DNA from: Lysobacterales bacterium
Lineage (GTDB): Bacteria; Pseudomonadota; Gammaproteobacteria; Xanthomonadales; Marinicellaceae
NCBI GenBank assembly: GCA_027083915.1
Contig: JALWML010000012.1
Location: 1 to 8,377 of the forward strand
DNA: 8,377 nt
Direction of reading: 5' to 3'
Shown here in pieces: positions 1 through 6,319 of the stretch (positions within the stretch are counted from its first letter, which is position 1; each line of letters opens with the position of its first letter). A program made the position numbers and the translations under genes. The notes beneath the pieces are model-generated. The model was not told the origin of the DNA. It worked only from the letters and a program-made list of their open reading frames with translations, and did no database searches.

Positions 1-125
1 TTATCTATGTCTGTGTACACTTTTGTTGCCATGCCTAAAATAATATACCCCTTATCATCCACCACTTTATGATCGAGATCTTGTTTTTCCAATATTTTAT
101 GGATTGCTTGTAAGTTAGTTGACAT
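1..125 (-). CDS. Small hypothetical protein, 5' part only (weak YbjN-like resemblance)
   Basis: The gene starts with ATG at 125-123 on the minus strand and runs off the left edge after 41 codons without a stop. The start is supported by an AGGAG ribosome binding site eight to twelve bases upstream. The visible protein begins MSTNLQAIHKILEKQ and continues with a short beta-like stretch containing DDKGYIILGM. It has no signal peptide or membrane segment, so it should be cytoplasmic. The pattern of an amphipathic helix followed by a strand pair faintly recalls YbjN or type III secretion chaperone-like folds, but too little is visible to assign a family. It is divergent from the RelA/SpoT homologue. 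A copy of the TTGGCATTT motif lies 52 bases before its start, shared with the long plus-strand gene run. That hints at common control. The coding call is fairly sure; the family is a guess. Confidence 0.7.
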   Translation of the reverse strand, partial: MSTNLQAIHKILEKQDLDHKVVDDKGYIILGMATKVYTDID

Positions 126-156
126 TGCTGTTCTCCTTTTAAAAGTACTGTGTATC

Positions 157-177
157 TTTATAACGCAAAAATGCCAA
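157..177 (-). promoter_or_regulatory. TTGGCATTT motif, copy before the minus-strand gene
   Basis: Read on the minus strand, this site has TTGGCATTT, then TTG, then CG, one base and TTATAAA-type sequence. The same order TTGGCATTTnnnCGnTA occurs at 1982 and 5318 on the plus strand. It begins 52 bases before the ATG at 125. The TATAAA part could be a -10 box, with the conserved left half acting as an activator site or unusual promoter element. The function is inferred from position and recurrence only. Confidence 0.5.
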
Positions 178-304
178 TAATTACCTTGTCTGTTATTAAC
201 TTGCCATTCATTCTTTCAGCATCTTCAATGCACGATTTATCAACTTGTAAAACTGACTTTTATCTAAATAAGTCTTCCTGCAGGACACTCATCATTACGC
301 GAAA

Positions 305-316
305 TATTCCGGAATA
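305..316. promoter_or_regulatory. 12-base perfect palindrome, possible operator
   Basis: TATTCCGGAATA reads the same on both strands and lies in the divergent intergenic region, about 150 bases before the RelA/SpoT start. A gapless dyad in an intergenic AT-rich setting is a typical dimeric repressor site. No second copy was seen in the window and no regulator gene is visible. Confidence 0.3.
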
Positions 317-402
317 ATAATATCTTCAGTATTCAAAAAACATATAAATAGTCTACAAAAAAAATTAATTTTTAAAAACAGATATATAGCATCTTTATTA
401 GG

Positions 403-419
403 TTGGCATGATTGCGTCG
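403..419 (+). promoter_or_regulatory. Weak TTGGCAT motif copy before the RelA/SpoT homologue
   Basis: The sequence TTGGCATgaTTGCGT starts 60 bases before the ATG at 463. It matches the minus-strand copy at 12 of the first 15 positions or better and keeps the CG at positions 13-14, but it lacks the AT-rich TATAA-like right half seen in the other three copies. It may be a degenerate member of the same family or chance. Confidence 0.3.
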
Positions 420-462
420 TGGACAGGGTTCAAGAGTAGAAAAAACTATAGGACTAGATGAT

Positions 463-1917
463 ATGTCAGACATTACATACAGCAACCAATTGGTACAAAA
501 GCTAACTTACCTTTCTGAAGACAAACGCTTGATGGTTTATAAAGCGGTCAGTTTTGCAGAAAAAGCACATCAGGGTGTATTTCGTAAGGATGGGACGCCC
601 TATATCAGTCACCCGCTGGCAGTACTTGAAAAACTGGCAGACTTAAAGCTGAATCATCATATTCTATGTGCAGCCGCCCTGCATGATGTTATTGAAGATA
701 CCACAGTAACCAAAAAAGAACTGGAAAAGAAATTTAATACCACAGTAGCTGAATTGGTGGACGGGGTTACCAAACTGGAGCAGCTAAAAAGCCTGAACCT
801 GGAAGAAAAACAGGCAAATAATCTTTACAAAATGCTGGTTGCAATGGTCAAAGATCCAAGCGTATTTATTATAAAACTGGCGGATAGACTGCACAATATG
901 GAAACACTGTCAGCAATGAAACGCACCAGTCAACGCCGAATTGCAAAAGAAACCAGTGAAATTTATATTCAGATGGCGGGTCTGCTGGGCGTTTATTATT
1001 TTAAAAGACCTTTACAGGATCTGGCTTTTAAATATTTATATCCATACCGCTATCAGGTGCTGGAAAAAAAATACCAACGAGTAAGCCAGTTGAATGCAGA
1101 AGCCCGACTGTTTGTGCAACAGCAAATGATCAAGCGACTGAATGAGCAGGCGATAACCTCAGAGGTTCTGATAAATACCAAAAATATATCACGCATCTAC
1201 AAAAGCATGAAAGAGTCCGGCCTGGCATTTGACAAAATAACCAGCGGACTGTCCTTTTCGATTTTAGTTGATACCTCCGCACAATGTTATGAAGTTCTGG
1301 GGTTGATACACGATTTGTTTACCCCCATTCCGGGCAGATTTAAAGATTATATCGGCATGCCCAAAATCAATGGTTATCAATCGTTACATACCAAGGTAGT
1401 GAGCAATCAGGGGTATATGGTAGAAATCCAGATTTTAACCCATGCGATGCGGCAGACTGCCATGTTCGGGCTTATTGACAAGCTGTTAAATAGGACAGTG
1501 CAGGAGCCGTTAACAGACTTTAAAGCATTTGATTGGGTCAGCGACTTTACCCAATTACAGGAGTCCAAAGTGAGCAATAAAGATTTATTAAAGCAGGTTA
1601 AGGAAGAGCTGGCACAAAATAAAATCCATGTTTTAACCCCAAAAGGCGATGTACATGAACTGCCGGCTAATGCAACTGCTTTGGACTTTGCTTTTTCCGT
1701 ACATACCGAGGTAGGCCTTTATGCCAGCAGTGCCATTGTCAATCATAGAAGTTGCGAACTTTCCAGAAAACTAAAAGAGGGGGATATTATACAGATAATA
1801 ACTACGCAGTTTAAAAATGCCAGACCCGTCTGGTTAGACTGGGTTGCCACCTCCAGAGCAAAGGCCTGTGTAAATAAGGCAATAAATAAGATGCTTAATA
1901 ATGATAAATGCAATTAG
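463..1917 (+). CDS. Short RelA/SpoT homologue: probable (p)ppGpp hydrolase with degenerate synthetase
   Basis: The 484-residue protein belongs to the RelA/SpoT family, which makes and breaks the alarmone (p)ppGpp in the cytoplasm. The HD hydrolase domain looks intact: H50, the HDVIED motif (H74, D75, E78, D79), VDGVTK (99-104) and KLADRLHN (138-145). The synthetase domain (about 230-345) keeps GYQSLHT (304-310) and the glutamate of VEIQI (E321). However, the usual YDxRAVR stretch is TSGLSFS (260-266), so the metal-binding aspartate is S261. The loop arginine of the GRPK motif appears to be N238. A TGS domain (about 386-450) follows, then the protein ends soon after ARPVWLDWVATSRAKA, so the helical, zinc-finger and ACT domains of full-length (about 700-residue) enzymes are absent. 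I chose ATG 463 because AGGA lies nine bases upstream; an in-frame TTG at 412 is the alternative. I infer hydrolase-only activity. The base composition looks less AT-rich than the genes downstream. Confidence 0.85.
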   Translation: MSDITYSNQLVQKLTYLSEDKRLMVYKAVSFAEKAHQGVFRKDGTPYISHPLAVLEKLADLKLNHHILCAAALHDVIEDTTVTKKELEKKFNTTVAELVDGVTKLEQLKSLNLEEKQANNLYKMLVAMVKDPSVFIIKLADRLHNMETLSAMKRTSQRRIAKETSEIYIQMAGLLGVYYFKRPLQDLAFKYLYPYRYQVLEKKYQRVSQLNAEARLFVQQQMIKRLNEQAITSEVLINTKNISRIYKSMKESGLAFDKITSGLSFSILVDTSAQCYEVLGLIHDLFTPIPGRFKDYIGMPKINGYQSLHTKVVSNQGYMVEIQILTHAMRQTAMFGLIDKLLNRTVQEPLTDFKAFDWVSDFTQLQESKVSNKDLLKQVKEELAQNKIHVLTPKGDVHELPANATALDFAFSVHTEVGLYASSAIVNHRSCELSRKLKEGDIIQIITTQFKNARPVWLDWVATSRAKACVNKAINKMLNNDKCN

Positions 1918-1981
1918 TGAATATCAGGCCTTTAAATGATAGTAGCATCATTGACTAAAAAAAATAAAAAAGGAAGAAAAA

Positions 1982-2002
1982 TTGGCATTTTAACGGTATA
2001 AA
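1982..2002 (+). promoter_or_regulatory. TTGGCATTT motif, copy before the long gene run
   Basis: TTGGCATTT, TAA, CG and a TATAAA hexamer follow one another here, 79 bases before the ATG at 2061. An A-rich tract (about 1957-1980) precedes it, as in UP elements. The site overlaps the dyad CGGTATAAACCG at 1994-2005. TTGGCA resembles a -35 box, but at the normal 17-base spacing only GACTAT is found, and the other copies also lack a -10 there, so an activator site next to the TATAAA is just as likely. Confidence 0.5.
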
Positions 2003-2005
2003 CCG
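1994..2005. promoter_or_regulatory. CGGT-ATAA-ACCG inverted repeat, possible operator
   Basis: The two four-base arms are perfect and flank the possible -10 sequence TATAAA, overlapping the right half of the TTGGCATTT motif. A repressor bound here would block the presumed promoter of the long gene run. The arms are short, so chance is possible. Confidence 0.3.
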
Positions 2006-2060
2006 ACTATATGTAAACAAAAACTTTAACTGATTTAGAAAATTATTTTAGGAGACAAAA

Positions 2061-2993
2061 ATGAAATACATTAATAAAAATAGCCTGATTCAGTATACAG
2101 TCTTAATAATGATTCTTGTGATTACACAATGGGAGCAAGCTGATCAGACATATATTTTACAATTAGAAAAGGAGATGAACTTCAGAAATGAAAAAGTTGC
2201 GCAGGCAATTAAAGATTTATCGGATATTAAAAAATCTAATGTTAGTAATAAGTATTATACGCAAACAAAAAAAATCCCTAAAGGAAGTATGGACTCAAGG
2301 TTTGCTCACGCAAAGTATGTAAATAGCGAGGTAAAGGCCAGAACAGAGGAATATAAGGCTCTGGTTAACCTGGGTAGAAATAGTGATGAACTGACAAAAA
2401 TAATTGGTAAGTTTATTCGTGAACTGGAAAGCTCCAGTAAAGAAAACAAAGGCTTTAATATTGCCATCATGGACAGTAAAGCAATAGTACGGTCAATCAA
2501 TACGGTAAGAGGTATACAGCGGACTTTACGTATTTTAAGAGATGATCCAGGTGTTAATGCATCAGTCAGCCAGAATGACCTGACTGTAGTCACAATGATA
2601 AATAAAAACATTAAAAATATGGTTAAAAATCATTCCAAAAGTAAAAACAGCATTGAAAGTAATATTAGAGTTATGGAAGAACTTTATGAAACCATGAAGA
2701 TGCAACGTCCCTTAATTAAGAGTTATCTATGGAGATTAGATAATGAGATTCAATCATTAAGGGTAATGTCATTACAGGAAACAGGGTATGGTGCAGCAAA
2801 TAATGTAAGAAACATGGTTTTGAAGATCCACAAAATGTTTAATGATAAGGAGTATCTGGAACGCCAGAAACGACATAATGAAATGGCTAAGTTAATGCAA
2901 CCTGAAGAATACAACCTGGATATTGAACTTAAGGAAGATGATGATGAAGAGTTCTATATCAAAATGATGGAGATAGCAAACAGTAAAAAGTAA
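2061..2993 (+). CDS. Membrane-anchored helical protein, unknown function
   Basis: I do not recognise this 310-residue protein. An N-terminal hydrophobic segment (about residues 9-23, after the basic start MKYINKNS) is a signal anchor or possibly a signal peptide, placing the rest in the periplasm. The remainder is almost wholly helical and rich in Lys, Glu, Asn and Met, with heptad-like stretches around 30-60, 85-125 and 195-235 that suggest coiled coils. An acidic patch KEDDDEEF (291-298) lies near the C-terminus. It lacks cysteine, so it has no lipobox. The ATG has an AGGAG site eight bases upstream. It is the first gene of the long co-directional run, directly after a likely promoter. A structural rod, periplasmic spacer or stator-associated protein would fit, by inference only. 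Confidence 0.85.
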   Translation: MKYINKNSLIQYTVLIMILVITQWEQADQTYILQLEKEMNFRNEKVAQAIKDLSDIKKSNVSNKYYTQTKKIPKGSMDSRFAHAKYVNSEVKARTEEYKALVNLGRNSDELTKIIGKFIRELESSSKENKGFNIAIMDSKAIVRSINTVRGIQRTLRILRDDPGVNASVSQNDLTVVTMINKNIKNMVKNHSKSKNSIESNIRVMEELYETMKMQRPLIKSYLWRLDNEIQSLRVMSLQETGYGAANNVRNMVLKIHKMFNDKEYLERQKRHNEMAKLMQPEEYNLDIELKEDDDEEFYIKMMEIANSKK

Positions 2994-3040
2994 TAAAGAT
3001 TGTTAATGGTTGTTCTATGTGAAATGGAGAAAACAATATT

Positions 3041-3460
3041 ATGAATCGATTTGCGTTTGCCATGATAATGGCTGATTTATTTGGAGTGTTGATGGTAACT
3101 TTTTTATTTTCCCTTGGTGTTGTTACGCCATTAATAAATCAGGAAGTAACCACATATATCGAAAGTGCTAAGGCAAAACCAAAAGATGAGCCTAATCTCA
3201 GTAGTTATCAGGAAGTGGCCAGACTAAATGGAATTTTTATAAATGACAATGCCTTTAAATTTGAATTTATTTATAAGAACAATGATACAAAAATCACGCT
3301 TAATCAGGTTGATAAGATTAAAGATTTATTGAATAAGTATCAGCCCAAAGTTCTTGAGGTAAAAATTGATGGGCGTATTGATAGTATGATTTTGCAAAAA
3401 ATTATTCTTGATACCAGTGAGCTTGAAATTATTATGGTGCAGGTGAATGATGCATTATAA
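3041..3460 (+). CDS. ExbD/TolR-like proton-channel stator subunit
   Basis: The 139-residue protein has the size and layout of ExbD/TolR, the bitopic partner of ExbB/TolQ that uses proton-motive force across the inner membrane. A short N-terminus is followed by one transmembrane helix (about 11-29) starting with an aspartate, D12. The spacing D-x3-VLMVTF resembles D-VMLVLLIIF of ExbD, where the aspartate is the proton-carrying residue. The periplasmic part (about 65-137) shows the beta-alpha-beta-alpha-beta pattern of the family: FKFEFIYKN, LNQVDKIKDLL, VLEVKIDGRID and a final strand LEIIMVQV. There is no OmpA/MotB peptidoglycan-binding domain. The ExbB-like partner is not adjacent but lies at 7144. 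A GGAG site precedes the ATG at a slightly long spacing. Its end overlaps the next gene by 14 bases, indicating translational coupling. The family call rests on pattern, not on a search. Confidence 0.65.
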   Translation: MNRFAFAMIMADLFGVLMVTFLFSLGVVTPLINQEVTTYIESAKAKPKDEPNLSSYQEVARLNGIFINDNAFKFEFIYKNNDTKITLNQVDKIKDLLNKYQPKVLEVKIDGRIDSMILQKIILDTSELEIIMVQVNDAL

Positions 3461-4235
3461 GAAAAAACGTTTGTACTTTTATGGGGCTATGTCTGTTGTA
3501 ATATTTTTAATGGTCATTTTTATTCTTGTTGATCAAAAGAGAGTAAATGATAACAGGAAAACAAATGTTGCAGATAAATCTATGGTTTTATTGAAGAATA
3601 ATAAAAACAGAAAAAAACAATCATCAAAATCCTTAATCAGAATCAAACAAATGAATCAGGATGATGTTAATAAAAAGGACAAGCTAAATCATAAAGTTGT
3701 TAAGCATATAAATGTAACCAAATATAGAGCCCTTTTATCGGGGCGCAGGCTGGAAAATAAAACAAATGTGCCAAGGTTGAGAGGGCACTTTTCTTTGCCA
3801 GTAGTACGATTTATATACTTGTTACAGTCTGATGGTGCAAAGCTGGTTGTTTACGATCGCAATAAAAAAAAGCTATTAGGGCAGTTAAAACAAAATGGCC
3901 TTAGCAAGGATGTAGATGTTACTGGTATGTCGGTCAGAACCCGACAAATAACCAGGGATTTGTCAAGTGAACAGAGGCGTGCATACAACCACATAGTAAA
4001 AACTCATTTTGGAAGTGTGTTACCAGAGTATTTGATGATGCTTCCAAAGGAACTTGATGCAAGGTTTTGGGGAACATTAACAGAATTGTTACGTTACAGA
4101 GGTATTGCTTTAATGACAGTCGATTTAATAGATGTTAATTATATAGAACACGATAGTCAATTGTATATAAAAGTGAACCATGTGTTCGTTAAAGGAAAAA
4201 AAATTAATATTAATGTAACAACTCGTTTTATATAG
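3447..4235 (+). CDS. Bitopic membrane protein with periplasmic C-terminal domain, unknown
   Basis: The 262-residue protein begins with a basic cytoplasmic tip (YKKKR) and a transmembrane helix (about 10-28), giving an N-in, C-out topology. A long Lys/Asn-rich linker (about 31-90) follows, probably disordered and able to span periplasm or peptidoglycan. The C-terminal domain (about 108-262) mixes strands and helices, with VVRFIYLLQ, AKLVVYD, a helical segment ARFWGTLTELLRYRG, and a final beta pair ending in INVTTRF. The layout of anchor, flexible linker and C-terminal domain is like TonB/TolA or VirB10-type bridging proteins, but I see no diagnostic motif. Two ATG codons in tandem (3447, 3450) are possible starts, both inside the preceding ExbD-like gene and behind AGGTGA. 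The overlap suggests that the product is made in proportion to the stator subunit. Confidence 0.85.
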   Translation: MMHYKKKRLYFYGAMSVVIFLMVIFILVDQKRVNDNRKTNVADKSMVLLKNNKNRKKQSSKSLIRIKQMNQDDVNKKDKLNHKVVKHINVTKYRALLSGRRLENKTNVPRLRGHFSLPVVRFIYLLQSDGAKLVVYDRNKKKLLGQLKQNGLSKDVDVTGMSVRTRQITRDLSSEQRRAYNHIVKTHFGSVLPEYLMMLPKELDARFWGTLTELLRYRGIALMTVDLIDVNYIEHDSQLYIKVNHVFVKGKKININVTTRFI

Positions 4236-4264
4236 AACTGTTTGTAATCCAGGACACGAATCCA

Positions 4265-4714
4265 ATGAAGAAGTATTTATTTGTTTTATGTGTTTTAACC
4301 TTTCTTCCTTTTACTGTATATCCAAACAATATAGATAAACAGGAAACCATTAGTTTGATAAAACAAATTTCTCGTGAATATGGTGTGGATTATCGTTTAA
4401 TTTACTGTGTAATTAAAGTGGAATCCAATTTTAATCCCTATGCTATTTCACACAAGGGGGCACAGGGTTTAATGCAAATAATGCCGGGAACACAAAAAGA
4501 ACTAGGTATAACACAACCCTTTTCTAAATATCAGAATATAAAAGGTGGTGTTGTCTATCTGGTTAAGCAGATCAGGCGATTTGGTGTGCGAAAAGGTTTG
4601 TGGGCATATAATGCTGGTCCTTCTCGAGTGCTGAAAAAACAAGTACCAAAGACAACAAAACTATATGCTAATAATATTATCCGTCATTACTGGAGACTTT
4701 ATGCGAGGGGATAA
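4265..4714 (+). CDS. Lytic transglycosylase (SLT family), secreted
   Basis: The 149-residue protein has a signal peptide (about 1-20, MKKYLFVLCVLTFLPF core) and then a compact soluble lytic transglycosylase domain that cleaves the glycan strands of peptidoglycan in the periplasm. The diagnostic order is visible: VESNFNPYAIS with catalytic E53, GAQGLMQIMPGT (65-76) and AYNAGP (114-119). It is a minimal single-domain enzyme, similar in size to the specialised transglycosylases VirB1 or IagB that open the wall locally for secretion and conjugation machines, and lacks the extra domains of housekeeping Slt70 or Mlt enzymes. It sits between genes for membrane and periplasmic proteins, so a role in fitting a large complex through the wall is likely. 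AGGA lies ten bases before the ATG. The stop is two bases from the next start. Confidence 0.9.
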   Translation: MKKYLFVLCVLTFLPFTVYPNNIDKQETISLIKQISREYGVDYRLIYCVIKVESNFNPYAISHKGAQGLMQIMPGTQKELGITQPFSKYQNIKGGVVYLVKQIRRFGVRKGLWAYNAGPSRVLKKQVPKTTKLYANNIIRHYWRLYARG

Positions 4715-4716
4715 CC

Positions 4717-5316
4717 ATGTTTAGGTACTTGTCAGTTATTTTTTTATTTTGGTCGATTCAGGCTGTTGCTGATAATGATTTCTATCTTGATAGTGCATTA
4801 ATGCAGGAACAACGGTTTTTGTCTGAGTATGAACAGTGGCAACAGGCTTACCAGCGTTACAAAGAGTACATTACTTCTATGAAATATTTAAGAGGCAGTA
4901 ACCAGACGGAACAGGAATTTTACCGGCTTGAAGGCGTTCGTTACGAAGCTGAGTTGTTTCTTGCCAGTTCTTATCGATTAAAAGCCTATTATGATGATTT
5001 AAACACCATAACTCAACAGATAGCAAGACCACAACCTATGAGTAGTGAAAATTTATCCAAATGGCGTCATTGGCATAACAGTTCATTAAAGTTGTTAAGG
5101 TGTATACCAGAAGTAATAAAAAATAATAATAAAGACTATGCGGTTGTTTTAATCCTGATGAACAGAATTGCACAGTCAATTAACTCCGAAACAATTAACC
5201 GATATGAGAAACTTAAAGTGGCATCGTACGTATTTAGGATTAAAAGAGAGCTAAAAAATCAGAAAAGTTATTTAGAAAACTGGTCCTCAGACATAAGAAA
5301 GCAAATTAAATTATAA
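4717..5316 (+). CDS. Secreted periplasmic helical protein, unknown
   Basis: I do not recognise the 199-residue product. Residues 1-18 form a clear Sec signal peptide ending in AVA before D19, so the mature protein should be periplasmic. The mature part is rich in aromatic and charged residues (Tyr, Trp, Gln, Arg, Lys) and looks all-helical, with a long helix around 28-55 (EQRFLSEYEQWQQAYQRYKEY) region and another from about 160 to 195. A single cysteine (in LLRCIPEV) is not near the N-terminus, so this is not a lipoprotein. The start codon follows GAGGGG and lies two bases after the transglycosylase stop, so the two are probably translated together. A partner or scaffold for the transglycosylase is a fair inference from the coupling, nothing more. 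Confidence 0.85.
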   Translation: MFRYLSVIFLFWSIQAVADNDFYLDSALMQEQRFLSEYEQWQQAYQRYKEYITSMKYLRGSNQTEQEFYRLEGVRYEAELFLASSYRLKAYYDDLNTITQQIARPQPMSSENLSKWRHWHNSSLKLLRCIPEVIKNNNKDYAVVLILMNRIAQSINSETINRYEKLKVASYVFRIKRELKNQKSYLENWSSDIRKQIKL

Positions 5317-5317
5317 A

Positions 5318-5338
5318 TTGGCATTTGTTCGATAATAT
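5318..5338 (+). promoter_or_regulatory. TTGGCATTT motif, internal copy before gene 5372
   Basis: TTGGCATTT, GTT, CG and an AT-rich stretch (ATAATATAA) occur in the only sizeable gap inside the second half of the gene run, 54 bases before the ATG at 5372. The spacing to the start is close to that of the minus-strand copy (52). It suggests an internal promoter or regulator site, dividing the run into 2061-5316 and 5372 onward. Confidence 0.5.
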
Positions 5339-5371
5339 AACTTATAACGATAATTAACTAAGGAGCATATT

Positions 5372-5860
5372 ATGCAGGCAGTACTTATATTACTTTTTTC
5401 GATAGGCATGGTTTTGTTTGGTTTAAGTCAACTTGATATTACTAATGATGTGCCTGTTAATTCAACGGTTACAACTCAAGATATTATTAGTCAGGAAGAT
5501 TCTGAAATGAGGAAAGTTCAAACTGATAATGTTGTTCCCGTGAGTCAGTCAAACTCAACAGATAAAAAAAAGGAAAATCAGGTGTCCTCAGAACAGGCAT
5601 TGTCATTTGCTAATATGAATGAACCAGTAGAACCCCCTCTTGATATGGTTCTTACTCAACAGGTTTTAGAGGGAACCAGTCAACCGTCAACTATTGATCG
5701 GGTTCAGAATGAAACACAAAACCTTCAATCACAGGATCAGAAAATCCTTAAAAAGGAGCCGGGGTATAAAAACAAACGTTCTCTGGACGAGGTTCTTTCA
5801 GTTAATACTGAAACAAATCAATTGTTTAGAGAATATGAATCCATTAGGTCAATGTATTAA
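5372..5860 (+). CDS. Single-span protein with long disordered tail, unknown
   Basis: The 162-residue protein starts with a hydrophobic helix at the very N-terminus (about 3-18) with almost no preceding residues, then a long Ser/Thr/Gln/Asn-rich tail that should be disordered (about 25-130), including a short proline patch EPVEPPLD. The last 25 residues (from RSLDEVLS) look helical and may be a docking segment. Topology is uncertain: residues after the helix are acidic (DITND), favouring a periplasmic tail. AGGAG lies six bases before the ATG. It follows a 55-base gap with the TTGGCATTT motif and so may head a second transcript. No family is recognised; anchored linker proteins of this shape are common in envelope machines. 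Confidence 0.75.
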   Translation: MQAVLILLFSIGMVLFGLSQLDITNDVPVNSTVTTQDIISQEDSEMRKVQTDNVVPVSQSNSTDKKKENQVSSEQALSFANMNEPVEPPLDMVLTQQVLEGTSQPSTIDRVQNETQNLQSQDQKILKKEPGYKNKRSLDEVLSVNTETNQLFREYESIRSMY

Positions 5861-5873
5861 TAAGGAGTTGAAA

Positions 5874-6302
5874 ATGACAAACACAATAAACAATCAGGCA
5901 TTTTACATTATAACATTTACTCTGTTTTTATTGCAGAGTTCTGTAGCTTACTCTGACACCTATTTTCAGCTATACCATCAGGATCATAACAAGGCTGTTA
6001 ATGAGTTGGTTAAAACCTGGGCCAATAATGGGTCAAATGAAGATATGGCACGAGCCACTATGAAGATCATAAAGTTTGAAACATCAATGATAACAGAATC
6101 AAAAACGCTTAACAGGTCAGATTTGGTTCTTCATCTGGCAAATGATGATTTGGGCAGTGGTGGGTTTGAAATGACCTCCAGTTATGACTTCCCTGTATTC
6201 GCATATCGTGTTTTTAAACATAAGGTTATGCAGATTACAAATTTTAAGCCCGACATTAAGGCTCTTTTTTATAAACAACAATTTGAAATCTATGAACGAT
6301 AA
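5874..6302 (+). CDS. Small secreted protein, unknown
   Basis: The frame is open from 5694, but the real start is almost surely ATG 5874: AAGGAG sits six bases upstream and the product then begins with a signal peptide. The earlier part of the frame is only a shadow of the preceding gene. The 142-residue product has a hydrophobic core (about 9-22, FYIITFTLFLLQSS), with likely cleavage near VAYS-D28, and a mature periplasmic domain of about 115 residues. The mature domain has a helical N-terminal part (HNKAVNELVKTWANN and EDMARATMKIIKFET), then a segment with GSGGFEM and a C-terminal helical end. It contains no cysteine and no motif I can name. It is 13 bases behind the preceding stop and 17 bases before the lipoprotein gene. 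Confidence 0.8.
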   Translation: MTNTINNQAFYIITFTLFLLQSSVAYSDTYFQLYHQDHNKAVNELVKTWANNGSNEDMARATMKIIKFETSMITESKTLNRSDLVLHLANDDLGSGGFEMTSSYDFPVFAYRVFKHKVMQITNFKPDIKALFYKQQFEIYER

Positions 6303-6319
6303 CAGTGAGGAGAAATAGC

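Larger units (their letters stand above)
126..462. other. Divergent intergenic control region
   Basis: This 337-base stretch separates the minus-strand gene from the RelA/SpoT homologue and must hold both promoters. It contains one strong and one weak copy of the TTGGCAT motif, a 12-base perfect palindrome at 305-316, and a very AT-rich tract from about 341 to 400 that could act as an UP element or bent DNA. No convincing sigma-70 promoter with both boxes at normal spacing was found. A 48-codon open frame at 171-317 lacks a ribosome binding site and is probably chance. A 17-codon frame at 408-461 ends one base before the RelA/SpoT start. Confidence 0.6.

Noticed and set aside
171..317. 48-codon plus-strand open frame in the divergent intergenic region
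   Set aside because: It has no ribosome binding site, and its start codon lies inside the complement of the TTGGCATTT motif. The composition looks non-coding.
403..418. Sigma-54 promoter (TTGGCAT with TTGC)
   Set aside because: The GG and GC pairs are only 9 bases apart instead of 12, and the other motif copies also fail this spacing.
1935..1952. Terminator-like hairpin AATGAT / ATCATT after the RelA/SpoT homologue
   Set aside because: The stem is six mostly A/T pairs, and on the plus strand it is followed by a run of A, not T. It would be weak at best, and no minus-strand gene ends there.
2306..2611. 101-codon minus-strand open frame
   Set aside because: It lies wholly inside the plus-strand gene 2061-2993, which has a good ribosome binding site and fits the gene run. 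It is a shadow frame.
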